Assembly (NCBI GenBank): GCA_963170165.1
Contig: CAUJGQ010000044.1
Coordinates: 1-64,000 of the forward strand
Reading direction: 5' to 3'
Length of the DNA: 64,000 nt
From: Chloroflexota bacterium
Lineage (GTDB): Bacteria; Chloroflexota; Dehalococcoidia; CAUJGQ01
Position 1 is the first letter of the stretch, and each line of letters opens with the position of its first letter. The notes under the pieces were generated by a model, which was not told the origin of the DNA, made no database searches, and worked only from the letters and a program-made list of their open reading frames with translations. Made by a program: the position numbers and the translations under genes. Positions 47,304 through 56,244 of this stretch are shown here, piece after piece.

Positions 47304-49316
47304 TCAGCGGGCCACACGCGGGTCCGGCTCCTCACGCGCATCCAGTTCGATACCGGCCGGAGCCGCCGTACCCGCCGTCCGGGGCCGGTGCTCCCGCTGT
47401 CCATCCCCAGCGGCGCTGCGCTCCCGGCCGCGCCGCTCGGTCATCTGGGCAAAGGTCATCTTATACAGGTTGGCATACTGGGCGCCTTTGGCCAGTAGCT
47501 CTTCGTGCGTGCCGGCCTCGGCGATCCGGCCCCGCTCCAGCACCACCACACGAGACGCGTCGCGGATCGTGCTCAGCCGGTGGGCGATGACGAAGCTGGT
47601 CCGGCCGCGGAGGATGGTGCGCAGTGCCTCCTGAATCACCTTCTCGGTCTGGGTATCCACGTTCGCCGTTGCTTCATCGAGAATCAGGATGCGAGGCCGG
47701 GCGAGGATCGCGCGGGCGAAGGAAATGAGCTGACGCTGGCCGACCGAGAGGTTCTGGCCGCGCTCATGCAGCTCGGTGTCGAATCCGTTCTCCAGATTGC
47801 GGATGAACTCCTCCGCGCCCACCACGCGCGCCGCCTCCTCCACTTCGGCGTCGGTCGCCTCCAGCCGGCCGTAGCGGATGTTCTCGCGCACAGTGCCACT
47901 GAACAGATACGGGTCTTGCAGCACTACGCCCATCTGCGCGGCGAGGCTGGAGCGCTTGATGTGCTTGATGTCCACGCCGTCGATCTTCAGCGTCCCGCTG
48001 GATGCCTCGTACAGACGGCCGATCAACGCCGTCATGGTGCTCTTACCGGCGCCGGTCTGGCCGACAAACGCGATGGTCTCGCCGGGCTCAACATGTAGCG
48101 TGATGCCTTGCAGCACCGGCGTGTTCTCGAGGTAGCGGAACGACACGTCTTCGAAGTCGACACGGCCTGCAAGCTCTGGCATATCGATGGCATCGGGCGC
48201 GTCGCTGATCTCGGGCTTGGTATCCAGCACCTCGATGATGCGCTGGCCGCCCGCCATCGCCCGCTGGAACTGGGTGTACTGCAATACCAGGTCACGCACC
48301 GGGTCGAAGAAGCGCTGCACGTACAACGCGAAGGCCACCAGCGTGCGGACGGCCAGCGTGCCATTGGCCACGCGCATCCCGCCGACCACGACGACGAGCG
48401 CTGTCGCCAGTGCGACCAGCACCTCCACCATCGGCAGCACGGCGGCGGACAGCCGTCCGGCGCGGACGTTGGCATCGAGGTTCGAGTAGTTGATCTTGCT
48501 GAAGCGGCGGGCGTTGGCATCCTCGCGCGACATGCTCTGGATGGCGCGCACGCCAGAGACGTCCTCGTTGATGGTGGAGTTCACGACCGCGATGGCCTGA
48601 CGAACGCGGATGAACGCCGCGCGGGCCCGCGCCTGCCAGATCGCCATCGTCAAGACCAGGAGCGGCACGACAGCGAAGGTCACCAGCGCCAGTTGCACAT
48701 CTTTGGTCAACAGCACCACGATCACGATTCCCAGCCCGACGAAATCGGCTAGGACCGTGAGCATGCCGGAGGTGAGCAACTCCTGCATCGACGTCACGTC
48801 CGAGGTAACGCGCGACATGACGCGGCCGACCTCGTGCCGGTCATAGAAGCTCAGCGATAGCTTCTGCAGGTGATCAAACATCTCCTGGCGCAGCCGCAGA
48901 AGAATGCGATGGCCGATGTAGCCGGTACTGGAGAGCTGCAGGAACTGGAAGGCCCAACTTCCTGCCGCCAGCCCGACGAAGATCAGTCCTAAGCGATTGA
49001 GATCGCTGAGCTCCGCCGCGCGCACCGCCGGATCGGATGCCCGGATGGCATTGAGGATATGGTTGGTCGCCAGCCCGATGACCAGCGGCTGCATGAACGA
49101 GCAAAAGGCGAAGCCAATCACACCTGCCAGGGCCATGATGGTGCGGAGCTTGAACGGCTTGAGGTACGGCCAGAGGCGGCCGACGACATTGGCGTCAAAT
49201 ACCTTGCCCAGTTCGTCGTCGTTCCAGCCGTCCATACCGCGGCGGAACGCCCCCGGTCCCATCGACGTGCCGCTATGGCTCCAGCCACCCGCGCCGCCGC
49301 CGCCCCACATCGCCAT
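47304..49316 (-). CDS. Heterodimeric ABC exporter, subunit with consensus Walker B
   Basis: 670 residues: six-helix membrane domain (about 60-340), then the nucleotide-binding domain with GQTGAGKST (Walker A), the signature LSVGQRQLISFARAI, LILDEATANVDT (Walker B with catalytic Glu) and the His switch VIAHRLST. A Gly/Trp-rich N-terminus (MAMWGGGGAGGW) and a charged tail are extra. The signature LSVGQ is the degenerate type, while Walker B and His switch are normal. It is the second gene of a two-gene operon with the partner at 49404. Confidence 0.9.
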   Translation of the reverse strand: MAMWGGGGAGGWSHSGTSMGPGAFRRGMDGWNDDELGKVFDANVVGRLWPYLKPFKLRTIMALAGVIGFAFCSFMQPLVIGLATNHILNAIRASDPAVRAAELSDLNRLGLIFVGLAAGSWAFQFLQLSSTGYIGHRILLRLRQEMFDHLQKLSLSFYDRHEVGRVMSRVTSDVTSMQELLTSGMLTVLADFVGLGIVIVVLLTKDVQLALVTFAVVPLLVLTMAIWQARARAAFIRVRQAIAVVNSTINEDVSGVRAIQSMSREDANARRFSKINYSNLDANVRAGRLSAAVLPMVEVLVALATALVVVVGGMRVANGTLAVRTLVAFALYVQRFFDPVRDLVLQYTQFQRAMAGGQRIIEVLDTKPEISDAPDAIDMPELAGRVDFEDVSFRYLENTPVLQGITLHVEPGETIAFVGQTGAGKSTMTALIGRLYEASSGTLKIDGVDIKHIKRSSLAAQMGVVLQDPYLFSGTVRENIRYGRLEATDAEVEEAARVVGAEEFIRNLENGFDTELHERGQNLSVGQRQLISFARAILARPRILILDEATANVDTQTEKVIQEALRTILRGRTSFVIAHRLSTIRDASRVVVLERGRIAEAGTHEELLAKGAQYANLYKMTFAQMTERRGRERSAAGDGQREHRPRTAGTAAPAGIELDAREEPDPRVAR

Positions 49317-49403
49317 GGTTCAACCCTCCCCTGCGGAACAGGCCGGTCAGTCTGCCGGTGGGTCAGCGGGCTTTAGCCCCAGCCACCGGCCGGACTCAAC
49401 GTC

Positions 49404-51176
49404 CTAGCCGCCTGCCTGTGACTCCTGCGTGCGGGCAAAGGCTTCCTCCTGGTCCCGCAGCTCAAGGTCATAGATCTGGCGGTAGAGCCCGTGCTTGTCG
49501 AGTAGTTCGGTGTGGCGGCCACGCTCCACAATCTGGCCGCGCCGCAATACCAGAATCTGGTCCGCCCGCTCCACCGTACGTAGCCGCTGTGCGATCACGA
49601 ACGTCGTGCGGCCCTTCATCAGCTCAGCCAGGGCCTGTTGAATCAGGTACTCGGTCTCCATATCCACCGAAGAGGTCGAGTCGTCGAACACCAGGATTGG
49701 CGGGTTGAGCAGCAAGGTGCGGGCAATGGCGATGCGCTGTTTCTGCCCGCCGGAGAGCGTGGTGCCGCGCTCGCCGACCCAGGTGTCATACCCATCCGGC
49801 AGCGTCATGATGAAGTCGTGGATGCGGGCCGCCTTGGCCGCGGCGATCACCTCTTCGTCGGTGGCGCCCTGGCGGCCATAGCGGATGTTCTCGCGAATCG
49901 AGTCCAGGAACAGGAACACATCCTGCTGGACGATGCCGATGCACTGACGCAGCGAGCCGAGGGTCACGTCTCGGATATCCACGCCGTCGATGGTGATGCG
50001 GCCTCCGGTCACGTCGTAGAAGCGTGGCATCAGGTTGACGACGGTGCTCTTGCCGGAACCCGTCGGCCCCAGCAGCGCGATCATCTGGCCGGGCGGCGCA
50101 TCCACATCGATGCCGCGCAGCACGGGCGAGACCGAGTCATAGCCAAATGAGACGTTCTCGAACCGCACGTGCCCGCTGACTCCCGCCAGCTCGCTCGCCC
50201 CGGGCTTCTCCTTCACAGCCGATTCGGCATCCAGGATTTCGTAGATACGGGTACCTGACGAGGTGGCACGGGCGACGATGTTAACCACGAAGCCCAGCGT
50301 GCGCACCGGCATCTGCAGCAGCTGGAGGTAGAACAGAAAGGCGGTGAGATCGCCGATGCTCAGCTTGCCGTCTGCCACCTGGTGGCCGCCGTACCACACC
50401 GTCGCGACGATGGAGAAGGCGCCCAGTAGTGTCAGCGCCGGCGACACCTTCGCCTGCAACTGATTGGAGTAGTACGAGTCATTGAACAGCAGGTTGATCT
50501 GCTTGGAGAACTTGGCTGACTCGAATGCCTCACGCGCGAAGGACTTGACCACCCGCATGCCAGAGAGGTTCTCCTGCAACACGGTGGACATCCGCCCCTG
50601 CTGCTCCTGGATGCGCGTCCACACCGGGCGCAGCCGCGATTGGTGGATGATGGAGATTCCACCCATCAGCGGCAGAAACGACCACGCCAGCAACGCAAGC
50701 TTGATATCCGCCAGCGCCATGAGCACCAGCGAGGTGATGAGCAACACGAGGATGTAGGACATGCGGATCAGGCCCATGGAGATGTAGAACCGGACCCCCT
50801 CAACATCCTGCGTGGCGCGCGACATGATCTGCCCGATCTGGGCCTTGTCGTGGTAGGCATACGACAGGCGGGACAGCCGCCCATAGATGGCATTGCGGAT
50901 GTCGTACGCGACGTGCTGGGAAAGCCACTCGCTCACGTACGACTGCCCGAAGGCGAAGAGCCCGCGCAGGATCGACGACAGCAGCAGCAGCGCCGCCGCC
51001 ACAAACAACAACGACTTGTTGTCGTCTCCGTCGATGCCGACCTCAACCGCCCAGCCGATCAGTTTGGGCTGAATCAGCGCAAAGGCAGAGGCGCCGACCA
51101 CCGACAGCACGGCCAGCCCCAGGCGCAGCTTATACGGCTTCAGGAAGCTCAGCAGACGAATCAGGACATGGTGCAT
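49404..51176 (-). CDS. Heterodimeric ABC exporter, subunit with degenerate Walker B
   Basis: 590 residues: membrane domain (about 15-320) and ABC domain with GPTGSGKST, canonical signature LSGGQKQRIAIARTL, but Walker B LVFDDSTSSVDM with Asp in place of the catalytic Glu and VIAQRL with Gln in place of the switch His. Paired with the 670-residue subunit this gives one functional and one degenerate ATP site, as in TM287/288 and BmrCD. Such exporters move drugs or lipids. The operon has its own TTGACG/TAGAAT promoter and two palindromes upstream. Confidence 0.9.
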   Translation of the reverse strand: MHHVLIRLLSFLKPYKLRLGLAVLSVVGASAFALIQPKLIGWAVEVGIDGDDNKSLLFVAAALLLLSSILRGLFAFGQSYVSEWLSQHVAYDIRNAIYGRLSRLSYAYHDKAQIGQIMSRATQDVEGVRFYISMGLIRMSYILVLLITSLVLMALADIKLALLAWSFLPLMGGISIIHQSRLRPVWTRIQEQQGRMSTVLQENLSGMRVVKSFAREAFESAKFSKQINLLFNDSYYSNQLQAKVSPALTLLGAFSIVATVWYGGHQVADGKLSIGDLTAFLFYLQLLQMPVRTLGFVVNIVARATSSGTRIYEILDAESAVKEKPGASELAGVSGHVRFENVSFGYDSVSPVLRGIDVDAPPGQMIALLGPTGSGKSTVVNLMPRFYDVTGGRITIDGVDIRDVTLGSLRQCIGIVQQDVFLFLDSIRENIRYGRQGATDEEVIAAAKAARIHDFIMTLPDGYDTWVGERGTTLSGGQKQRIAIARTLLLNPPILVFDDSTSSVDMETEYLIQQALAELMKGRTTFVIAQRLRTVERADQILVLRRGQIVERGRHTELLDKHGLYRQIYDLELRDQEEAFARTQESQAGG

Positions 51177-51303
51177 CGCCGCCCCCTCTCCGCGACGAGC
51201 GGCCCATCACCAGCCACGCGCGACCCGCCAGGCGGCGGGAGTCCGGCAATCGAGCCGGGGCACGCTGCACCTTCTGCGGGATGCTTCTCCACACGAAGGC
51301 GCG

Positions 51304-51317
51304 AGACCGGCCGGTCT
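51304..51317. promoter_or_regulatory. Perfect 14-base palindrome downstream of the ABC promoter
   Basis: AGACCGGCCGGTCT lies about 20 bases after the predicted -10, in the leader of the ABC operon. It is a candidate operator. Confidence 0.4.
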
Positions 51318-51335
51318 GAGCCCGGGAACAAGGGG

Positions 51336-51365
51336 ATTCTAGGCGATGATTGACGTTCACGTCAA
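51336..51365 (-). promoter_or_regulatory. Promoter of the ABC exporter operon, overlapping an inverted repeat
   Basis: TTGACG, 18-base spacer, TAGAAT on the minus strand, about 160 bases before the first ABC gene. The -35 overlaps a perfect inverted repeat TTGACGT-TC-ACGTCAA (51350-51365), a candidate operator. Confidence 0.55.
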
Positions 51366-51413
51366 GGTTGGGGGTCGCGCTCGTTGCCGGAGCGCAGCAG
51401 CCGGGCTGCCGGC

Positions 51414-51614
51414 TCATACCCTCACGTCAACGTGCTGGCCCTTGTGCGGTTCCAGTAGCCGTGCAAGCTCCCGTCCTTGGAGTTCCATCACATCCAGCTT
51501 GGTCTTGAGCGCGGCCACCTGTAGTTGGGCTTTCACCTGAGCGGATGAAAGATCGGTGATGTCGCGCGGGCTGTACTCGATGCTGCGCGCAGAGGCGGGG
51601 AGCAGGCTGACCAT
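51414..51614 (-). CDS. YjfB-like small protein (putative motility family)
   Basis: 66 residues from ATG 51614 (GAGGTG upstream), shorter than the ORF in the track. The pattern SSAQVKAQLQVAALKTKLDVMELQGRELARLLE is the amphipathic-helix consensus of YjfB family proteins, and the end (GQHVDVRV) also fits. The family name is motility-related only by genomic association; no flagellar genes are present in this window. Between it and the ABC promoter I see no other gene. Confidence 0.55.
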   Translation of the reverse strand: MVSLLPASARSIEYSPRDITDLSSAQVKAQLQVAALKTKLDVMELQGRELARLLEPHKGQHVDVRV

Positions 51615-51681
51615 GGGACACCTCACATGCCGTCACCTGAGTATCGAAGCAGACCGCCCAGAGCGTAGGGCCCCGCGATGC

Positions 51682-51687
51682 TATGCT
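51682..51687 (+). promoter_or_regulatory. Possible -10 element giving a leaderless TSUP transcript
   Basis: TATGCT lies seven bases before the ATG at 51695. There is no Shine-Dalgarno site. The -35 region (CAGAGC) is weak. Confidence 0.35.
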
Positions 51688-51694
51688 TGCGCAG

Positions 51695-52441
51695 ATGAGC
51701 GCAACCCAACTGGCGCTGGTGGCGGTAGTCGGCTTTGCCGGGAGCTTCTACGGCGTTGTGTCCGGTGGCGGCGGGCTGCTGATCATTCCCGGGCTGATCG
51801 TCGTGGGAATGCCGGCGCCGGCCGCGGTGGCGTGCAGCCGCCTGGGCGTGCTCAGCCTGAGTATCAGCGGGGTGTGGCGCTTTCGGCGTGAGGGGCTGGT
51901 ACGCGGCCGCGCCGACCTGCCGATGATGGCGGTGGTGACCGCCGGGTCGGTGATCGGCGCCCTGCTGCTGCTGGCGGTGGACCCCAGCAAGTTCGAGCGT
52001 GCGTTCGGCCTGGTGACGGTCTTGCTGGCGCCGCTGGTGCTGTTCGGGCAGCGGCTCAAGCTCGAACGCCCCGGACAAACGCCGGGGACGGCACGGCTCG
52101 CCTGGGGATACGCCCTCGCCTTTCCCGTTGGGATCTACGCCGGCCTGTTCGGTGCGGCATGGGCAACGTTCTTCACTTACCTGATGGTGGCTGCCTTTGG
52201 CGTCAGCTACATCCAGGGCGCGGCCATCCGTACGTTCGTCGGGCTGGCCGTCGGTGTAATCACCTCGCTGATTGTGGGTCTGGGTGGCCAGCTTGAGGCT
52301 GCGCCCGCCATCGTGCTGATGCTCGCCACCGGCGCAGGGTCCTACCTGGGCGCCTCCTTCTGGCTGAAACGCGGCGAGGGCCGGGTGCGCCAGATAGTCG
52401 CCGTCATCGCTGTCGCGGCCGGTATCAAACTGCTGATATAG
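51695..52441 (+). CDS. TSUP/TauE-SafE family permease
   Basis: 248 residues from ATG 51695, the start that fits a -10 element seven bases upstream; the ORF's ATG four codons earlier is the alternative. Seven or eight hydrophobic helices and the repeated family pattern (GSFYGVVSGGGGLLIIPGLI in the first half, GIYAGLFGAAWATFFTYLMV in the second) mark the TSUP permeases, which export sulfite, sulfoacetate or related anions. No sulfur genes are beside it, so the substrate is open. It is convergent with the SLC13 gene. Confidence 0.85.
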   Translation: MSATQLALVAVVGFAGSFYGVVSGGGGLLIIPGLIVVGMPAPAAVACSRLGVLSLSISGVWRFRREGLVRGRADLPMMAVVTAGSVIGALLLLAVDPSKFERAFGLVTVLLAPLVLFGQRLKLERPGQTPGTARLAWGYALAFPVGIYAGLFGAAWATFFTYLMVAAFGVSYIQGAAIRTFVGLAVGVITSLIVGLGGQLEAAPAIVLMLATGAGSYLGASFWLKRGEGRVRQIVAVIAVAAGIKLLI

Positions 52442-52484
52442 CCCGGGGCTTTCGTGAACGGCCGAGCCGGATAGCTCCCCGCAA

Positions 52485-52511
52485 CCCCTCTCCCGCACGG
52501 CGGGCAAGGGG
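52485..52511. terminator. Hairpin between convergent TSUP and SLC13 genes
   Basis: CCCCT-CT-CCCGC-ACG-GCGGG-CA-AGGGG forms a 27-base hairpin with a two-base internal mismatch. A second hairpin, ACCGGC...GCCGGT (52529-52549), follows. Together they may stop transcripts from both sides. Confidence 0.5.
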
Positions 52512-52576
52512 GAGCAGGTGGTTGGGCAACCGGCGGGCAGCCTGCCGGTGAGGGCCTGCCCCTCGCCGGTATCCCG

Positions 52577-54376
52577 CTATCCCCACAGCCACTGGGCCAT
52601 TACCACCACGATCACCCCGACGATCGCGGTCAGCGGAGCGCCAGCGCGCACGAAGTCGGCAAAGCGATAGCCACCCGGACCATAGATCAGCAGGTTGCCG
52701 TGGTGGCCGATCGGGGTGAGGAAGCTGGCGACAGCCGCCATTGCCACCGTCACAACGTACGGCTCCGGTGGCCGGTCCAGCGCCTGGGCCAGTGCCAGCG
52801 CAACCGGGGCGAAGATCGCCGTCGTGGCGGAATCGGACATGAACTGAGTGAGCACGGCCACCACGGCGAAGATCGTCAGCAGAATCACCGTCTCGTTCCA
52901 GCCGCCGGCCGCGCGTTGGAGCAAATCCGCGAGCTTCTGGGACGCGCCGCTCTTCTCCATGGCCAGCCCCAACGGGATCGCGCCGGCGATGAACACATAG
53001 ATGCGCGCGTCGATTGCCCGGTAAGCCTGCCGCGCCGTCAGACAGCCGGTCTGAATCATCGCCACGGCGCCGGCCACCGCCGCCATTTCGATATTGACGA
53101 AGGCCGCGCCAGCCACCGACGCCGCCATGATTACCCCCGCCACCCAGGCCTTTCGCCGGCGTTGCGCCTCACCGTGAAACGGCGCCAGCATCAAGAACGT
53201 GCGGTCGTTCGACACCCGGGCCAGCGCTTCTTCGTCACCTTGGATGACCAGAACGTCGCCAGCACGCAGCCGCACGCGCGCCAGTTCCTGCTGGATCCAG
53301 CCCTGCTGCCGCCACATGGCGATCACCAGCGCCCCATACCGCTCGCGGAAGTCGATCTGGCCCAGCGAGCGGCCCACGAGATCCGAGTGCGGTGCAACCA
53401 CCGCCTGCACCAGCTGGTCGGGCAGATCCGCGCTGTCGCCCGCCGGCGCCGCCACCTGTTCGCCGTACTGCGCCACGGGATGCAGCTCGACACCGGCCTC
53501 CTGCCGGATTTGCACCAACTCCTCTGGTGAGGTACGCACGATCAGGACGTCGCCTTCGGCCAGCGGTCGATCCGTGAACGGGCGGGGAACGCGCCGCCCA
53601 TCACGCAGCCAGCCCACGACGCGGAACGAGTAGCGGCTGTCCGCCTCCAACTCCGCCATACTCTTCCCGAGAAAGGGCGAGTCTGCCAGCACCGTGAGCT
53701 CAGTGAAATATGCATCGAGCCGGAAGCGGCCGGCACTGTCTTCCTCACCTCGCCGCACTGGCAACAGCAGCCGCCCCGCCAGCAGCACGAACAGGGTTCC
53801 GGCCACGGAAAGCGCCAGGCCGATAGGCGCAATCGAGAAGATACCCAGGCCAGGCCGGCCGGCGGCCCGCAGGATTCCGCTCGCAATCAGGAAGGCCGGC
53901 GCACCGATGATCGTGATGGTGGTGCCCAGCGAGGCGGCGAACGCCAGCGGCATCAACAACCGCGAGGCTGCGATGTCCTTGTCTTTGGCCAGCTTCAGTG
54001 TCACCGGCAGCAGCGCCGCGGTGGTGGTGACGTGGTGGGTGAATGCGGATAGCACCGCCACCGCGGGCATGATCACCAGGATGGCGCGGCTGTAGCTGCT
54101 CCCAGCCAGCCGGGCGATGAGCCGCCCGGCGGCAGCCGAGACGCCGGTGCGCTCCAGCGCACCCGTGAGCACGAAGATGCCCGCGACGACGATTGCGGGC
54201 TCTGAGCTAAATCCCGACAGCGCTTCCTCCGGCTCCAGCACGCCGATGGCCCATACCGACAGCACGATCAGCAGCGCCACGATGTCACTGCGAATCCGCT
54301 CGGTGATCAGCAGCACAAAGGCGACCACCAGGACGGCAAACACGGCGAGCTGCGGGCCGGTGAGGTCGAACAGCAC
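52577..54376 (-). CDS. SLC13/DASS-type transporter with two RCK-C (TrkA-C) domains
   Basis: 599 residues from GTG 54376 (AAGGA upstream); the ORF's earlier extension is rejected. Membrane helices occupy about 1-190 and 395-599; between them are two soluble TrkA-C domains (about 200-385, AYFTELTVLADSPFLGKSMAEL and VVAPHSDLVGRSLGQIDF) as in citrate/anion permeases of the YfbS/SLC13 type. The membrane part has SDSATTAIFAPVALA and FLTPIGHHGNLL, the family substrate signatures. It probably moves dicarboxylates or sulfate with Na+ or H+. It is 16 bases after the DUF202 gene. Confidence 0.85.
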   Translation of the reverse strand: MLFDLTGPQLAVFAVLVVAFVLLITERIRSDIVALLIVLSVWAIGVLEPEEALSGFSSEPAIVVAGIFVLTGALERTGVSAAAGRLIARLAGSSYSRAILVIMPAVAVLSAFTHHVTTTAALLPVTLKLAKDKDIAASRLLMPLAFAASLGTTITIIGAPAFLIASGILRAAGRPGLGIFSIAPIGLALSVAGTLFVLLAGRLLLPVRRGEEDSAGRFRLDAYFTELTVLADSPFLGKSMAELEADSRYSFRVVGWLRDGRRVPRPFTDRPLAEGDVLIVRTSPEELVQIRQEAGVELHPVAQYGEQVAAPAGDSADLPDQLVQAVVAPHSDLVGRSLGQIDFRERYGALVIAMWRQQGWIQQELARVRLRAGDVLVIQGDEEALARVSNDRTFLMLAPFHGEAQRRRKAWVAGVIMAASVAGAAFVNIEMAAVAGAVAMIQTGCLTARQAYRAIDARIYVFIAGAIPLGLAMEKSGASQKLADLLQRAAGGWNETVILLTIFAVVAVLTQFMSDSATTAIFAPVALALAQALDRPPEPYVVTVAMAAVASFLTPIGHHGNLLIYGPGGYRFADFVRAGAPLTAIVGVIVVVMAQWLWG

Positions 54377-54392
54377 TGGGGTGTCCTTGTCG

Positions 54393-54833
54393 CTATGCCG
54401 GCCACAAGGTGACCAGGTGGAGGGCAAGCGCAGCGCCGGCCGCCACACTGGCGAAGGTCAGCACCATAACGATGTTGCGAACCAGGAATCGTGAGTCCGG
54501 CCGCCCGGAGAGGAGTGCCTGCTCGGTATGCAAGAAGCGCACCGACGCCATGATGACCACGATCGGGCCCGCGGCCACGAGCACCAGGCCAATGGGTACG
54601 GTGGCGCGGCCGCTGCGGGCAGCCTGCTCCTCGACGGTATCCGGCGCCGACACCTCTGCGATCTGCTGTAAGAAGATGTCAAACCGCGCGACTCCGAAGC
54701 CAAGGGCGGCGATAGCGATTCCGGTGCGCAGCCACGCCAAGAACGTCCGCTCGTTGGCGAGCCGGTCGCGCAGCAGATTGGGGTTGTCTTGTGGCTTGGG
54801 CAGCGCGGCTTCGGGTGGGTCAGTGGGCGGCAT
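54393..54833 (-). CDS. DUF202 (YidH-type) membrane protein
   Basis: 146 residues with three hydrophobic helices (about 35-52, 77-97, 120-141). The opening LANERTFLAWLRTGIAIAALGFGVARF is the DUF202 signature. An ~33-residue polar N-terminus is unusual in length. Homologues include YidH/YidG and Vtc accessory proteins. The ATG is followed closely, downstream, by the SLC13 gene, so the two are co-transcribed. Confidence 0.85.
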   Translation of the reverse strand: MPPTDPPEAALPKPQDNPNLLRDRLANERTFLAWLRTGIAIAALGFGVARFDIFLQQIAEVSAPDTVEEQAARSGRATVPIGLVLVAAGPIVVIMASVRFLHTEQALLSGRPDSRFLVRNIVMVLTFASVAAGAALALHLVTLWPA

Positions 54834-54918
54834 GGCGCCAGCCTACCAGCGGCCGGGCGGCCGCCAGCCTGACCGGAAGGGGTACCTCACGCCGTGAAAG
54901 AGGTAAGCACCGATGAAC

Positions 54919-56157
54919 TCAGTGGCGCCGGCCGGTGCTACCAGCTTCCAACGGCTCCGGCGCTTCCCTGCCGCGCAGCCAATCGTATGTCGCCAGCAGC
55001 GCCGCGCGTTGCTTGATGAAGATGAACACAGCCAGCAGCACGTACAACACGGCGAAGATGAGGCGGAAGGTGGTGTTGGGCACCGCTGCCTGAATCACAA
55101 ATAGCCCGGCGAGCAGCCCCGCTTCCAGCAGCGAAATCGACATGCTCACCAGCACTCCCACTGCGAACAGGCTCTGCGCCGCCGTCAAGAAGATCTCCTC
55201 GACCTGGCGCTTATCCAGTGGGAGCCCATCCAGGCTGCCGTTTGACAGGGCATAGGCGATCGGTAGGCCGCCGATCAGCAGGGTCCACTGGTTGACCTTG
55301 GAGGAGATGAGCGCGCCCATGCCGGCGCCGGCACGCATGTTCCACGCCATCATCCCGGCCGCAATGAATTCGGGCGACTCCGAAGCCAGCGGCGCCACCC
55401 ATTGCACCAACAGAAACTCATCGATCCCGAACTCGGTGCCGGTGTGCACCAGTCCTTCAGCAAATGGTTCGGCCGAGGCGAGAATAACGACGGCCGACCA
55501 GACGAACAGCGTCACCAGCGCCGTCCGGCGTTTGGCGGTCGGCAGATTGCCGATCACCTTAGCCGGGCCCATCAGGTCCGGCTCTTCAGACGGGTTGCGC
55601 GCAGCGAAAAACACATAGGCAATGAACAGTGCGATCAGCAACACGCTATCAATCAGGTTGATCGAACCTTTGAGGGGCATCGTGAACGAGTACACCGTCG
55701 CGATGCCAAGAAAGATCAACTCGAGCCGGTGCGTCTTGGCAATCGTCAGGATATTGCGGCGGGTTCGCAGAAAGAAGATGAACACGACGGCTGACCAGCC
55801 AAACCCGACGAGCAGCCGGTTACCACCGGTCATATTAGCTGCAGCGTAAGCGGCAAACTCAGGGTTATCACCGGCCTTCCAAGCGAACGACAAGTCTACC
55901 GCGTACTCCGGTAGCACGGCGATCAGTGCCAGCACCGCCAGCGCCAGCGCCTGGGAGATGTCGTGCTCGGCGGCCTCAGCCGCCCAGGTGAGCAGGAACG
56001 CCGCCGCGATCACCGCCAGCCCGAAGCATAGGGTCTCGACCGGCACCGAGGCGTGCCAGAAGCCCACGCGCAGGCCCAGGGCCGGAAAGGCAACCAGGGC
56101 GAGAATGACGAACCAGCTCCAGCGCGTGAGTGCGCTGCCCGTTCCCCGAGGCTCCAT
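54919..56157 (-). CDS. CaCA-superfamily sodium/calcium (cation) exchanger
   Basis: 412 residues from ATG 56157 (GGAG upstream); the earlier part of the ORF lies in the riboswitch and is rejected. About eleven hydrophobic helices form two inverted halves; each carries an alpha repeat, LIAVLPEYAVDLSFAWKAG and WVAPLASESPEFIAAGMMAW, with the acidic Glu/Asp residues of the CaCA family. Such proteins move Ca2+ or other divalent cations against Na+ or H+. The upstream Mn2+-type riboswitch suggests Mn2+ or Ca2+ efflux. Confidence 0.85.
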   Translation of the reverse strand: MEPRGTGSALTRWSWFVILALVAFPALGLRVGFWHASVPVETLCFGLAVIAAAFLLTWAAEAAEHDISQALALAVLALIAVLPEYAVDLSFAWKAGDNPEFAAYAAANMTGGNRLLVGFGWSAVVFIFFLRTRRNILTIAKTHRLELIFLGIATVYSFTMPLKGSINLIDSVLLIALFIAYVFFAARNPSEEPDLMGPAKVIGNLPTAKRRTALVTLFVWSAVVILASAEPFAEGLVHTGTEFGIDEFLLVQWVAPLASESPEFIAAGMMAWNMRAGAGMGALISSKVNQWTLLIGGLPIAYALSNGSLDGLPLDKRQVEEIFLTAAQSLFAVGVLVSMSISLLEAGLLAGLFVIQAAVPNTTFRLIFAVLYVLLAVFIFIKQRAALLATYDWLRGREAPEPLEAGSTGRRH

Positions 56158-56192
56158 GCAACCGCTCCGTGCCGTCTGGCGCGCGGCGGGAC

Positions 56193-56244
56193 AAAAAAAA
56201 GCCCGTGCCCGGACGGCAACCGCTGGCTGCCCGCCGGACAACGG
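56193..56244 (-). terminator. Riboswitch expression-platform terminator
   Basis: On the minus strand CCGT/ACGG, CCGG/CCGG and GGCAGCC/GGTTGCC stack around a 3-base loop, followed two bases later by eight T residues. Its 5' arm begins inside the AGACC-GTTG end of the aptamer, so aptamer closure would exclude it. Confidence 0.75.
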
